A DNA stretch of 64,000 nt, from NCBI RefSeq assembly GCF_039537665.1, contig NZ_BAABAY010000001.1, positions 682,001 through 746,000 on the forward strand, in the 5' to 3' direction. Below, piece after piece: positions 53,069 to 61,966 of this stretch (its first letter is position 1; each line of letters opens with the position of its first letter). The position numbers and the translations under genes were made by a program. This DNA comes from Gaetbulibacter_A aestuarii. Its GTDB lineage: Bacteria > Bacteroidota > Bacteroidia > Flavobacteriales > Flavobacteriaceae. The notes below the pieces were generated by a model. The model saw nothing but the letters and a program-made list of their open reading frames with translations, was not told the DNA's origin and did not search any database.

Positions 53069-53086
53069 ATGCTATTATTCTGCTTC

Positions 53087-54076
53087 CTACTTTATTTTCA
53101 GGGTCTTTAAGATCGCTTCAACCTCAAGCATGTAGTTACGCTTATCTACCGATGGCGAGAATACAAATCCTTCAGCAACTACCCAGCGATTATTCTTTTT
53201 ATCTTCAATGGTGTAATTTAAAAAGGGCCCAGCCATAAAAGCATTTTTAAGATCCCAGAGGCCTTTGGTTTCATAGGCAAACTTACCATCTATTTCGGTT
53301 TTATCATGAAAGGGCGTGTACGCATTTTCAGTGCCCATGTATGATCCTTCTAAACGTCCCGGTACTTCGACTTTACCCACAGAATCTCTTATTTTTATAA
53401 TCTGGTTGATGGTACTGTCATTCTTCTTCACAGCATCGTAAGGAATGTCGTAAAACATTAAATGCATCGAACCGGATGACGATGCGATGTCTTTTGAATA
53501 CCAGAAAAAGTCGCCATCCTCCTTAATAAGTTTGTAAATGGAAGGAAAATCAACTGTAATATCCAAAGAATCCTGTAATGTTATTGTGCTGTGTAAAGAC
53601 AGGTTCATTTGACGCTGGCGCTCTGCAATTTCTTCATTTCTGAATAATCTGATGATTTCATCTTTATTCATTTGAAGCGCTTCAATAATGGTTTCCTTAG
53701 ATTTTCCAGAGACCGTAATTACTTTTTGTGGTTGCGCATACACGTTATCTTTTACGGTAACAGCAGCATCTTTTCCTAATTCGATAATCAAAATAGTTCT
53801 GTTCTTGGTAACGAATCCTGAAAATACAGAGGGTGGAATGTGTGCAATGGTGAACATCGGTTCATCCTGAGGTAATCCATAAATGGGTGTAGCCAGAACA
53901 TTCCGAACAGCATCACCCACAGAACCATTCCAAAGATCGTTTGAAATAACTACCGAAACGTGATTGATGTTCCCTGTTGAATCCAGCAATGTTGTTTTTT
54001 GTGAGGTCTTTTTCCCATTGCAAGACACTATGAACACACAGATTAAAGCTACACTTAGTATATTTTTTATAATCAT
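53087..54076 (-). CDS. DUF4837 family lipoprotein
   Basis: Exported lipoprotein of 329 residues with a signal ending VFIVSC (Cys19). I recognise the DUF4837 family of Bacteroidota from NDLWNGSVGDAVRNVLATP, IIELGKDAAVTVK and DFFWYSKDIASSSGSMHL. Its function is unknown. It follows the MltD-like transglycosylase gene by 21 bases on the same strand, a conserved arrangement, which hints at envelope maintenance. Confidence 0.85.
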   Translation of the reverse strand: MIIKNILSVALICVFIVSCNGKKTSQKTTLLDSTGNINHVSVVISNDLWNGSVGDAVRNVLATPIYGLPQDEPMFTIAHIPPSVFSGFVTKNRTILIIELGKDAAVTVKDNVYAQPQKVITVSGKSKETIIEALQMNKDEIIRLFRNEEIAERQRQMNLSLHSTITLQDSLDITVDFPSIYKLIKEDGDFFWYSKDIASSSGSMHLMFYDIPYDAVKKNDSTINQIIKIRDSVGKVEVPGRLEGSYMGTENAYTPFHDKTEIDGKFAYETKGLWDLKNAFMAGPFLNYTIEDKKNNRWVVAEGFVFSPSVDKRNYMLEVEAILKTLKIK

Positions 54077-54097
54077 GATAACGTTTGTTTTTAGGGT

Positions 54098-55648
54098 TTA
54101 GCTCTTGGAAATTTTCAGCGTCATCCCCGGTTTTAAATTAGTGCCACTAATACCGTTCCAATCTTTAATATTTTGGACAGAAACTCCAGGAAATTTTTGA
54201 GAAATGCTCCAAAGTGAGTCGCCACTCTTCACAACATAGGTCGTTACATCACCCGTTAACGGCTTGCTTGGTGTAGCTTTAGTAGTTTTTTTCGGGGGTG
54301 GTGCCACATAAGGTTTACGCGGGTAAATAATAAGTCTTTGGCCTATATTTAAATTATTACTTCTTAAACCGTTCCAGCGTTTAATGTCGCTAACGCGAAC
54401 ACCATAACGCCTTGAGATCAATCCTAAATAATCACCGGAAACCACGCGATAACGGATTCGGTCGTTGGCATTGAAGAATTGTGGTAATGGTTTTTCACGC
54501 TTATCAAATTCCGCTTTAGCGTAAGCATAAATACTATCCTCGTTATTTACAAATTTGCCAATTACCTCATTTGGTAAACGCAAACTGTAATTTTCACCTT
54601 TAATTACCGGAATAATATCTAATTTATAAGAGGGATTTAAAAATTCTAACTGTTCTATTGGCGCTCCTGTAACTTCTGAAACCTGGTCGAGGGTGATCAT
54701 TTGTTTTACCCGAACGGTGTCGGTTTCAAAATAGGTTTGCTCTGGTTTGTAACGCGTAAAACCGAGTTCTTTGGCGTATTCAAAAATATACATTGTAGCC
54801 AGAAAGGCCGGCAAGTATCCAGCGGTTTCACGTGGTAAATAATATCTTAAATTCCAGTAATTTTGATAACCACCAGAACGCCGAATAGCCTTGGTAACAT
54901 TCCCCGGCCCGGAATTATAGGCGGCTAAAGCGAGATCCCAGTCACCAAAAATTTCATAAAGTTTAGACAAATATTTTGATGCGGCAACGGTGGATTTTAT
55001 AGGATCGCTGCGCTCATCGACATAGCTACTTACATCAAGACCATATAATTTTCCGGTTGAAAACATAAACTGCCATAAACCGGTAGCTCCTACGCGTGAT
55101 TTTGCACGAGGCTTTAAAGCGGATTCTACAATGGCCAAATATTTAATTTCCAGAGGAATATTCTGGTTGTCCAATTCTTGTTCAAACAACGGAAAATAGA
55201 AAGCACTCAACATCATAAGATGTTGCAAGTGTTCTCTACGGTTTTTTAAATATGACTTGATAACACTCTCTAAAGAAGGGTTATATTCTACATTAAAAGG
55301 TGTTCTTGCATTAAGCTCTTTAAGTTGCGCCTTCAATGTTTCGGTTGATAATTCAGGATAATCAACCTCCTTGAAATCTATGTCAGCTAATGGCGGATGT
55401 AGACTGTCAAAACTATTTTCCGTGTACAATTCCTGATACCATGCTTCATCAATTTTTGCTAAGGTAGGATCGTCTTTTAGCGGTTTTTTAGGCATACTAT
55501 CCACGGCGATCATTGGCTTAACAATCGTTAATGTCCCATCGATCTTCGTGGTTTTCCGGATCTTATTTTCAGGAGAACCTCCGCCATTTGTTTGCGAAAA
55601 CCCAATAGATCCAATCAAAAAAAATAGAATAAAATATCTCATAGCCAT
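54098..55648 (-). CDS. MltD-like lytic transglycosylase with two LysM domains
   Basis: Periplasmic peptidoglycan-cleaving enzyme of 516 residues with signal peptide (ending GFSQ). The SLT domain at about 150-290 has the catalytic Glu in AIVESALKPRAKSRVGATGL, then WQFM and ALAAYNSGPGNVTKAIRRSG. Two LysM peptidoglycan-binding modules end the protein (about 405-447, YRVVSGDYLGLISRRYGV; 468-512, TYVVKSGDSLWSISQKF). The order is that of MltD. It is upstream of DUF4837. Confidence 0.92.
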   Translation of the reverse strand: MAMRYFILFFLIGSIGFSQTNGGGSPENKIRKTTKIDGTLTIVKPMIAVDSMPKKPLKDDPTLAKIDEAWYQELYTENSFDSLHPPLADIDFKEVDYPELSTETLKAQLKELNARTPFNVEYNPSLESVIKSYLKNRREHLQHLMMLSAFYFPLFEQELDNQNIPLEIKYLAIVESALKPRAKSRVGATGLWQFMFSTGKLYGLDVSSYVDERSDPIKSTVAASKYLSKLYEIFGDWDLALAAYNSGPGNVTKAIRRSGGYQNYWNLRYYLPRETAGYLPAFLATMYIFEYAKELGFTRYKPEQTYFETDTVRVKQMITLDQVSEVTGAPIEQLEFLNPSYKLDIIPVIKGENYSLRLPNEVIGKFVNNEDSIYAYAKAEFDKREKPLPQFFNANDRIRYRVVSGDYLGLISRRYGVRVSDIKRWNGLRSNNLNIGQRLIIYPRKPYVAPPPKKTTKATPSKPLTGDVTTYVVKSGDSLWSISQKFPGVSVQNIKDWNGISGTNLKPGMTLKISKS

Positions 55649-55728
55649 AAAACTTCTCTGCTTTCACTTGTGAACGCTGTATTGGCTAAATTCGTATTTT
55701 TTGGGCGCAATTAAAAACTAAATTCTAA

Positions 55729-56916
55729 TTATTCTAAAATAGCTGCAATTCCCGGCAGTGTTTTTCCTTCTAAACTTTCTAACATGGCACCACCTCCGGT
55801 ACTCACATAGCTTACTTTGTCTTCAAACCCAAATTGCTTTACGGCAGCTACAGAGTCGCCACCACCAACAAGAGAAAAGGCACCATTTTTTGTGGCCTCA
55901 GCAATTGAATTTCCTAATTCTATAGTCCCTTTAGCGAAAGACTCCATTTCAAAAACACCTAAAGGACCATTCCAAAGGATGGTTTTTGATTGCATTACAA
56001 CATCATGGAATTGTGCGATGGATTTTGGTCCGGCATCCACACCTTCCCAGCCATCTGGAATAGCATTTATAGGCACAATTTGAGTGTTGGCATCATTACT
56101 GAAAGCATCAGCGGCAACGGTATCAACCGGTAAATGAACTTCAACATTCTTGGCTTTGGCTTGCTTTAAAATATCCATGGCAAGATCCATTTTGTCATCC
56201 TCGCAAATAGAGTTACCTATTTTTCCGCCTTGCGCTTTTATAAAGGTAAAGGCCATACCACCACCAATGATCAAATGATCAACTTTGTCTAAAATATTTT
56301 CAATAATGGTTATTTTTGAAGACACTTTCGCACCACCTAAAATGGCTAATACCGGTTTTTCTCCGGTTTTCATAACCTTATCAATACTTTCAATTTCTTG
56401 TTCCAGCAATTTTCCGAAGCATTTTTTACCTTCAAAAAATTTCGCAACAATGGTTGTAGAAGCATGAGCTCGGTGGGCAGTTCCAAAAGCGTCATTAACA
56501 TAAATGTCGCCTAATTTCGAGAGTTTTTTAGCAAATGCTTCATCTCCGGCGGTTTCTTCTTTATAAAAACGCAGGTTTTCAAGTAATATAATTTGCCCGG
56601 GTTCCAGTGCTGCAACGGCTTTTTCAGCTTTTTCGCCAATGCAATCATCAACAAAGATCACTTCAACACCTAAAATTTCTTCCACTTTTGGTACGATATG
56701 GCGTAACGAAAATTCATCCTGAAATCCCTTTGGTCGACCCAAATGCGACATCAGCACACAGCTTCCCCCGTCTTCCAGAATCTTAATGATCGTTGGTTTT
56801 GCCGATACAATTCTGGTATCATCAGTTACTTCGAATTTATCATTCAATGGCACATTAAAATCCACGCGGATCAGCGCCTTTTTATTTTCAAAATTAAAAT
56901 CGTCTAAAGTCTTCAT
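55729..56916 (-). CDS. pgk: Phosphoglycerate kinase
   Basis: Glycolytic enzyme of 395 residues making ATP from 1,3-bisphosphoglycerate and ADP. RVDFNVPLN (17-25) and SHLGRPKG bind the substrate; VNDAFGTAHRAHAST, LGGAKVSSKI and LVGGGDSVAAV with STGGGAMLESLEGK are conserved. Length and motifs are complete. It lies 80 bases upstream of the transglycosylase gene and is divergent from the clamp-loader gene, with a TACATTTG element before its start. Confidence 0.97.
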   Translation of the reverse strand: MKTLDDFNFENKKALIRVDFNVPLNDKFEVTDDTRIVSAKPTIIKILEDGGSCVLMSHLGRPKGFQDEFSLRHIVPKVEEILGVEVIFVDDCIGEKAEKAVAALEPGQIILLENLRFYKEETAGDEAFAKKLSKLGDIYVNDAFGTAHRAHASTTIVAKFFEGKKCFGKLLEQEIESIDKVMKTGEKPVLAILGGAKVSSKITIIENILDKVDHLIIGGGMAFTFIKAQGGKIGNSICEDDKMDLAMDILKQAKAKNVEVHLPVDTVAADAFSNDANTQIVPINAIPDGWEGVDAGPKSIAQFHDVVMQSKTILWNGPLGVFEMESFAKGTIELGNSIAEATKNGAFSLVGGGDSVAAVKQFGFEDKVSYVSTGGGAMLESLEGKTLPGIAAILE

Positions 56917-56953
56917 CTATATATAATGTTTTTATTTTTAAGCGTTTGATTCA

Positions 56954-56961
56954 CAAATGTA
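56954..56961 (-). promoter_or_regulatory. -7 promoter element for pgk
   Basis: On the minus strand TACATTTG matches TAnnTTTG, 37 bases before the pgk ATG. Confidence 0.5.
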
Positions 56962-57089
56962 ACTAAATAAACAAGTAATTGAAATGGGATTTTTCACGAA
57001 AACGTTTGAAGCTGTAAAGATTTTTTAAAAATGCCAAATTCATTTTCCTCGAACGGCTGTTTTCATTAGAAAAGCTTTAAAAATTTATG

Positions 57090-57097
57090 TAGGTTTG
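57090..57097 (+). promoter_or_regulatory. -7 promoter element next to the clamp-loader ATG
   Basis: TAGGTTTG matches TAnnTTTG exactly and ends only 4 bases before the ATG at 57102. Transcription would start at or very near the A of the ATG, so the mRNA may have no leader. Confidence 0.45.
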
Positions 57098-57101
57098 TTT
57101 T

Positions 57102-58265
57102 ATGCTATTTTCAGAAATTTTAGGTCAGGAACACATCAAAAAACACCTTACGCAATCTGCGGATAATGGGCGTTTGCCTCATGCGCAATTGTTTGTGGGA
57201 CCCGAAGGCTGTGGTACCTTGCCTATGGCGATCGCTTATGCGCAATATATTCTGTGTAACAATAGCCATGGTGAAAATAATTCCGGAAACGCCGCGTGTA
57301 ATTTAAAGTTTGAACATTTATCGCATCCCGATCTGCATTTTGCTTTTCCGGTAACCAGTAGCGATAAGGTGAAAAAGCATCCTGTTTCTGCTCACTATTT
57401 GGAAGAATGGCGCCAACTATTAAAAGAACAGCCTTACGGTAATCTTTTTGACTGGTACCGGATGTTGGGTGTAGACAATAAGCAAGGTTTGATTAGTGTT
57501 GATGAAGCTCAGGATATTGTAAAATCGTTGTCTTTAAAAGCTTACGAGGGTGGTTTTAAGGTTATGATCATTTGGATGGCGGAAAAAATGAATGCTGCCT
57601 GCGCCAATAAACTCCTGAAGCTTATTGAAGAACCACCAAATAAAACCATTTTTATTTTAATTGCTGAAGACGAAGAACAGATCATTAATACCATTCGCTC
57701 CCGATGTCAGGTTTTACATTTTCCGCCCCTGGCGGAAGATATCATCAAGAATGCCTTGATGAAAAATAAACATTTGAATGAAGTTGAAGCCACTAAAATT
57801 GCACATCAATCCAACGGAAATTATAACAAGGCCTGCGATCTTATAAATAAAAGTTCTGAAGACTTACAGTTTGAGACCTGGTTCATTTTTTGGATCCGCA
57901 GCGCTTTTAAAGCAAAAGGTAACAAAGCGGCCATTCATGATCTCATTTCCTGGAGTGAAGATATCGCAAAATCCGGACGCGAAACGCAAAAACAGTTCTT
58001 GCATTTTTGTTTGGATTTTTTCCGCCAGGCCATGTTACTCAATTATAAGGCACACGATCTGGTGTATTACGAACCGGAAACAGACTCCTTCGAATTAGAA
58101 AAATTCGCCCCTTTCGTTCATGGTGGTAATATCATGGAAATTAGCAATGAGTTGCAGGATGCCATGTATCATATTGAGCGCAACGGAAATGCTAAGATCA
58201 TCCTTACCGATCTGTCTATCAAACTAACGCGTTTACTTCATAAAAAAGAAACTTCAGTCCAATAA
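57102..58265 (+). CDS. holB: DNA polymerase III delta-prime-like clamp-loader subunit
   Basis: AAA+-fold clamp-loader subunit of 387 residues. FSEILGQEHIKKHLTQ and LPHAQLFVGPEGCGT correspond to the start of the fold; the P-loop lacks the lysine (GPEGCGTL rather than GxxGxGKT), as in delta-prime proteins that do not hydrolyse ATP. NKLLKLIEEPPNKTIFILIA and TIRSRCQVLHFPPL are the diagnostic sensor and SRC motifs. It stands alone on the plus strand. The symbol is by family; the alternative is a DnaX-like label, which the missing lysine argues against. Confidence 0.88.
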   Translation: MLFSEILGQEHIKKHLTQSADNGRLPHAQLFVGPEGCGTLPMAIAYAQYILCNNSHGENNSGNAACNLKFEHLSHPDLHFAFPVTSSDKVKKHPVSAHYLEEWRQLLKEQPYGNLFDWYRMLGVDNKQGLISVDEAQDIVKSLSLKAYEGGFKVMIIWMAEKMNAACANKLLKLIEEPPNKTIFILIAEDEEQIINTIRSRCQVLHFPPLAEDIIKNALMKNKHLNEVEATKIAHQSNGNYNKACDLINKSSEDLQFETWFIFWIRSAFKAKGNKAAIHDLISWSEDIAKSGRETQKQFLHFCLDFFRQAMLLNYKAHDLVYYEPETDSFELEKFAPFVHGGNIMEISNELQDAMYHIERNGNAKIILTDLSIKLTRLLHKKETSVQ

Positions 58266-58293
58266 AAAACCCCGTTTAAAACGAGGTTTTTTT
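58262..58293. terminator. Bidirectional terminator after the clamp-loader gene
   Basis: An A-run, CCCCGTTT, a short loop, AAACGAGG and a T-run form a hairpin with one mismatch and U-tracts in both directions, between the convergent holB and OmpH-like genes. Confidence 0.8.
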
Positions 58294-58325
58294 ATTTTAT
58301 TTAATTGATTTTCAATTATTTACAT

Positions 58326-58844
58326 TTATTTTGAGCCATAATCAGCATTCAACGAATCTAAGATGGTTTGAGTAAGATCGTATTGTTCGTCACCGTAGAG
58401 AACTGTAGAAGTGGCATCTGTAGTTCCAAGCACAAAGGTGTAACCATGACGCTTTCCATAAGCTTTTTCGTAACGACGTACTTTTTGGATGATGGTATCA
58501 AGTTCCGTTTGAAAAGATTGTTGAAAGTTTTGAGCTTCCATTTGCTTCTGTTGGTCTTGCATTTGTTTTTTCTGTCCCAGCTCCTGGTATTTTTTCTGAG
58601 CATTTACCTGAGACATTTTACGAGCATTCGTTTGGAAATCCTGAACCTCGGTTTTAAAAGAAGCATCAATACTATCAAATTTCTTTTGGAAGGCTTCTTT
58701 CTTTTTTTCGAATTTATTTTCGAGATCTAATTTTTCCTTGTACTTATTTATGATAACACCATTATCTACAAAACCGATCTTGTTTTGTTTCTGGCATGAC
58801 GTAAAAGCTAATAAGCTCAGGGCAATAACAAATAAATTTTTCAT
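58326..58844 (-). CDS. OmpH/Skp-like lipoprotein
   Basis: Periplasmic chaperone-like protein of 172 residues. The signal peptide ends LLAFTSC (Cys17), so it is probably lipid-anchored. KIGFVDNGVIINKYKEKLDL is the OmpH start; the middle is a long coiled coil rich in K, Q and E (about 40-130), and GYTFVLGTTDATSTVLYGDE plus a helix end the family domain. Skp proteins hold outer-membrane proteins on their way to the outer membrane. A TACATTTG promoter element precedes it. Confidence 0.9.
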   Translation of the reverse strand: MKNLFVIALSLLAFTSCQKQNKIGFVDNGVIINKYKEKLDLENKFEKKKEAFQKKFDSIDASFKTEVQDFQTNARKMSQVNAQKKYQELGQKKQMQDQQKQMEAQNFQQSFQTELDTIIQKVRRYEKAYGKRHGYTFVLGTTDATSTVLYGDEQYDLTQTILDSLNADYGSK

Positions 58845-58867
58845 GGTTTGTTTTATTTTAACACAAG

Positions 58868-58875
58868 CAAATGTA
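58868..58875 (-). promoter_or_regulatory. -7 promoter element for the OmpH-like gene
   Basis: TACATTTG on the minus strand matches TAnnTTTG, 23 bases before the ATG. Confidence 0.5.
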
Positions 58876-59051
58876 ATAAAGTAAACCTTAAGAAAACGCT
58901 AAATATATATTGGTGTTTTGTTAAATAGTTTATAATTATGGGTTTTGGTTCGCGTTATAATTTTTAACTATTTGAAATGAATTAAAATAAAGCGATTTAA
59001 GCGCACTTCATTTTTTAGTAAGCATATCCGCTATATTCAAATGAAATAAAT

Positions 59052-59070
59052 TAATAAGAGTCGCTTGGCG
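59052..59070. terminator. Possible terminator after the methyltransferase gene
   Basis: A 5-base stem GTCGC/GCGAC with a short loop lies just after the methyltransferase stop on the minus strand. The stem is short and the following T-run on that strand is interrupted, so this is weak. The remaining gap to 58845 holds no visible gene. Confidence 0.35.
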
Positions 59071-59076
59071 ACCTTT

Positions 59077-59928
59077 TTAGTGTTTTTTAAGGATATAAAT
59101 TAAAGAAGAGGCTTCTTTTGTAAAAAAAGCTTTGAAGTTTGAAAGGAAGCCTATCCAAATTGCTTTGACCGGATTCATTTTTCCGGTCTTATATTTTTCA
59201 GAAAGCAGGCTCACATAAAATGCATCGAACCACATGGGTTTAATTTTTAAGAGTTTGAATTGAAATTCGTCTGCAATTCTTTTAATTGATGTTCTATCAA
59301 AATGCCATAAATGTCTCGGCACATCATAAGCCGCCCAAAACGTTTGATAATGTTCTGCATCAAAACTTTTGTAATTTGGAATGGCGATAATTAAAATGCC
59401 GTTGGGTTTTAAAAGTTCATGAAATTGTTGCAACTGATTTTCCAGATCCGGAAGATGTTCTAAAACATGCCACAAAGTGATCACATCAAATTTATTCTTT
59501 TCAAACTTGAATAATTGTTCAGAATTAAAAACAGCTTGTCCTGTTTTTTGATTCGCTATGGCCCTGGCCTTTTCGTTAGGTTCAATTCCAAAAACCGTCC
59601 ATTGATCATTTTGTGCTTTCTTTAAAAAATCTCCAGTACCACACCCAACATCTAGAAGTTGTTTTCCCGACGTGGCGTATTTCGAAATCAAATTTAATTT
59701 TTGTTTTACTGAAAACTCACGAACCGCATGGTAGGCTTTTTCAAAAAGATTCCGTTTTGCATCGGTGTGAGAAATGTAATCTTCGCTCTCGTAATACTCC
59801 GGAAGTTTCTTTAAACCTGGAGCCGGAACAGTCTCCAAAAAACCATAGCGTTCATTCTTTTTTAGTCGGAATAATTCTCCGGAAACGGAATGATCTTTAA
59901 TATGCAAGTCTGTTGGTTTGTACGTCAT
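59077..59928 (-). CDS. Class I SAM-dependent methyltransferase
   Basis: Protein of 283 residues with a Rossmann methyltransferase fold. LLDVGCGTGDFLKKA is the SAM-binding motif I, VITLWHVLEHLPDLENQL is motif II/post-II, and NGILIIAIPNYKSFD is motif III. The first 60 residues (GFLETVPAPG, YYESEDYISHTD) match a group acting on lipids, quinones or sugars; the real substrate is not known. It starts 87 bases after mnmG, with a parS-like palindrome between. Confidence 0.87.
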   Translation of the reverse strand: MTYKPTDLHIKDHSVSGELFRLKKNERYGFLETVPAPGLKKLPEYYESEDYISHTDAKRNLFEKAYHAVREFSVKQKLNLISKYATSGKQLLDVGCGTGDFLKKAQNDQWTVFGIEPNEKARAIANQKTGQAVFNSEQLFKFEKNKFDVITLWHVLEHLPDLENQLQQFHELLKPNGILIIAIPNYKSFDAEHYQTFWAAYDVPRHLWHFDRTSIKRIADEFQFKLLKIKPMWFDAFYVSLLSEKYKTGKMNPVKAIWIGFLSNFKAFFTKEASSLIYILKKH

Positions 59929-59980
59929 GGAATATTAAAAGAAACTGAAAAAGGCTTAATTATTTTATAAAACTATTACA

Positions 59981-59996
59981 TGTTCCACGTGGAACG
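59981..59996. other. parS-like palindrome (3' side of mnmG)
   Basis: TGTTCCACGTGGAACG: 15 of 16 positions of the palindrome TGTTCCACGTGGAACA, which is the common parS form (consensus TGTTtCACGTGaAACA) bound by ParB. It lies between mnmG and the methyltransferase gene, 20 bases after the mnmG stop. Confidence 0.7.
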
Positions 59997-60015
59997 AATT
60001 AAAATTCAGAATGAA

Positions 60016-61887
60016 TTATCGACCCATATACACCAATAATACCGAAATATCATTTGGTGAAACTCCACTAATTCTTGATGCCTGAGACACGGTGGTGGGT
60101 TGAATTTTTTTCAACTTTTCTCGGGCTTCATAACTCATGGATTTAATTTTAGAATAATCAAAATCCTCAGGAATTTTTACATATTCTAAACGCGTAAGTT
60201 TATCGGCATTGTTTTTTTCTTTGGCGATATACCCGGAATATTTTACCTGGATCTCGGTTTGTTCAATAACCTCATTATCCAAATTATTGGATTGGATATA
60301 TGCTTCTACAGCTTCAACTTTTCTGATGTCGTCCATAGAAATATTTGGGCGCGCAAATATCTTAAAAAGTTTACCGGATTGATTCACGGGCGAAGAATCA
60401 TTTGACTCTAAAATCGGGTTTATCTCCTCCGGAGTTACACTGGTATCTTTAAAAAAGCTTACAAATTTTTTAGCTGAATCGTGCTTTTCTTCCATCCGTC
60501 TTAAACGCTTTTCGGAAGCTAAACCTAACTCATAACCCTTAGGTGTTAAGCGTAAATCTGCATTGTCCTGACGAAGCAACGTACGATATTCTGCCCTTGA
60601 GGTGAACATTCTATATGGTTCTTCGGTGCCCTTTGTGATAAGATCATCAATTAAAACACCAATATAAGCCTCGTCTCTTTTTAAGATAAAAGGATCTCTT
60701 TCCTGAACTTTCAAGCTTGCATTTATTCCAGCCATTAATCCTTGGGAACCGGCTTCTTCATATCCCGTTGTACCATTAATTTGTCCGGCAAAATATAAGC
60801 CTGAAACCAATTTCGTTTCTAAAGTATGGCGCAATTGTGTAGGTGGAAAATAATCATATTCTATAGCATAACCTGGCCTAAAGAACTTTACGTTTTCAAA
60901 ACCAGCTACAGATTTTAAAGCGCGATATTGAACATCCTCAGGTAGCGATGTAGAAAAACCATTAACATACACCTCAACGGTATTCCAGCCTTCAGGTTCT
61001 ACAAATATTTGATGACGATCTTTATCAGCAAACCGATTGATTTTATCTTCTATGGAAGGACAATATCTTGGTCCAACACTTTTAATTCTGCCATTAAACA
61101 TAGGTGATCTATCAAAACCTTCCTTGAGCAATTCATGAACTTCCGGACTCGTATAAGTCATGTGACAAGACCTCTGATTTTTCAAAGGTTTTGTAACATC
61201 TAAAAATGAAAATTTCTCAGGGTTTTCGTCACCGGGTTGTTCAACCATTTTAGAAAAATCCAGACTTCTTCCATCCACTCTTGGAGGTGTTCCGGTTTTC
61301 ATTCTACCGGAATCAAAACCAAAATTAACAAGCTGTTCGGTAATCCCTTTAGCGGCTCTTTCTCCTGCTCTACCACCACCAAAATTTTTATCACCAATAT
61401 GGATTAAACCATTTAAAAAAGTACCATTGGTAAGGACAACCGTTTTAGCTTTTATTTCGATACCAAGGGATGTTTTAACGCCAACCACTTTGTCTCCTTT
61501 AACTAAAATACCAGACACCATTTCCTGGTAAAAATCCAGATTCGGAGTTTGTTCCAAAAGCAACCTCCAGTCTTCAGCAAAACGCATCCGATCTGATTGC
61601 ACTCTTGGACTCCACATGGCCGGACCTTTTGATTTATTAAGCATCTTAAATTGAATGGCCGACGTATCTGCAACGATACCACTATAACCACCAAGCGCAT
61701 CAATCTCCCGAACAATTTGGCCCTTAGCAATACCGCCCATGGCCGGGTTGCATGACATCTGCGCAATATTCTGTAAATTCATGGTTACAAGCAACGTCTT
61801 ACTGCCCATATTGGCGGCAGCCGCAGCGGCCTCACTACCGGCATGACCGGCACCAACAACTATAACATCATAAACATCATTAAACAT
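60016..61887 (-). CDS. mnmG: tRNA uridine-5-carboxymethylaminomethyl synthase MnmG
   Basis: FAD enzyme of 623 residues that with MnmE modifies the wobble uridine of some tRNAs. VIVVGAGHAGSEAAAA (9-24) binds FAD; CNPAMGGIAKGQIVREIDAL, MWSPRVQSDR, GGGRAGERAAKGI and GYEEAGSQGLMAGINA are family motifs; the C-terminal helical domain (ISGVSPNDISVLLVYMG) completes it. Also known as gidA, a gene often near the chromosome origin in other bacteria. parS-like sites lie on both sides of it. Confidence 0.97.
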   Translation of the reverse strand: MFNDVYDVIVVGAGHAGSEAAAAAANMGSKTLLVTMNLQNIAQMSCNPAMGGIAKGQIVREIDALGGYSGIVADTSAIQFKMLNKSKGPAMWSPRVQSDRMRFAEDWRLLLEQTPNLDFYQEMVSGILVKGDKVVGVKTSLGIEIKAKTVVLTNGTFLNGLIHIGDKNFGGGRAGERAAKGITEQLVNFGFDSGRMKTGTPPRVDGRSLDFSKMVEQPGDENPEKFSFLDVTKPLKNQRSCHMTYTSPEVHELLKEGFDRSPMFNGRIKSVGPRYCPSIEDKINRFADKDRHQIFVEPEGWNTVEVYVNGFSTSLPEDVQYRALKSVAGFENVKFFRPGYAIEYDYFPPTQLRHTLETKLVSGLYFAGQINGTTGYEEAGSQGLMAGINASLKVQERDPFILKRDEAYIGVLIDDLITKGTEEPYRMFTSRAEYRTLLRQDNADLRLTPKGYELGLASEKRLRRMEEKHDSAKKFVSFFKDTSVTPEEINPILESNDSSPVNQSGKLFKIFARPNISMDDIRKVEAVEAYIQSNNLDNEVIEQTEIQVKYSGYIAKEKNNADKLTRLEYVKIPEDFDYSKIKSMSYEAREKLKKIQPTTVSQASRISGVSPNDISVLLVYMGR

Positions 61888-61907
61888 AAACTTGTAATTT
61901 TCTTTAA

Positions 61908-61923
61908 TGTTCCACGTGGAACA
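61908..61923. other. parS-like palindrome (5' side of mnmG)
   Basis: A perfect 16-base palindrome, TGTTCCACGTGGAACA, upstream of the mnmG ATG. It matches the parS consensus apart from one symmetric base pair, as in known pseudomonad sites. Confidence 0.75.
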
Positions 61924-61942
61924 CCTGTTAATTTTAAGGGTG

Positions 61943-61950
61943 CAAATATA
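61943..61950 (-). promoter_or_regulatory. -7 promoter element for mnmG
   Basis: On the minus strand TATATTTG matches TAnnTTTG; the parS-like palindrome falls in the mnmG leader, about 20 bases downstream of the element. Confidence 0.55.
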
Positions 61951-61966
61951 AGACGTTTAACTTAAA

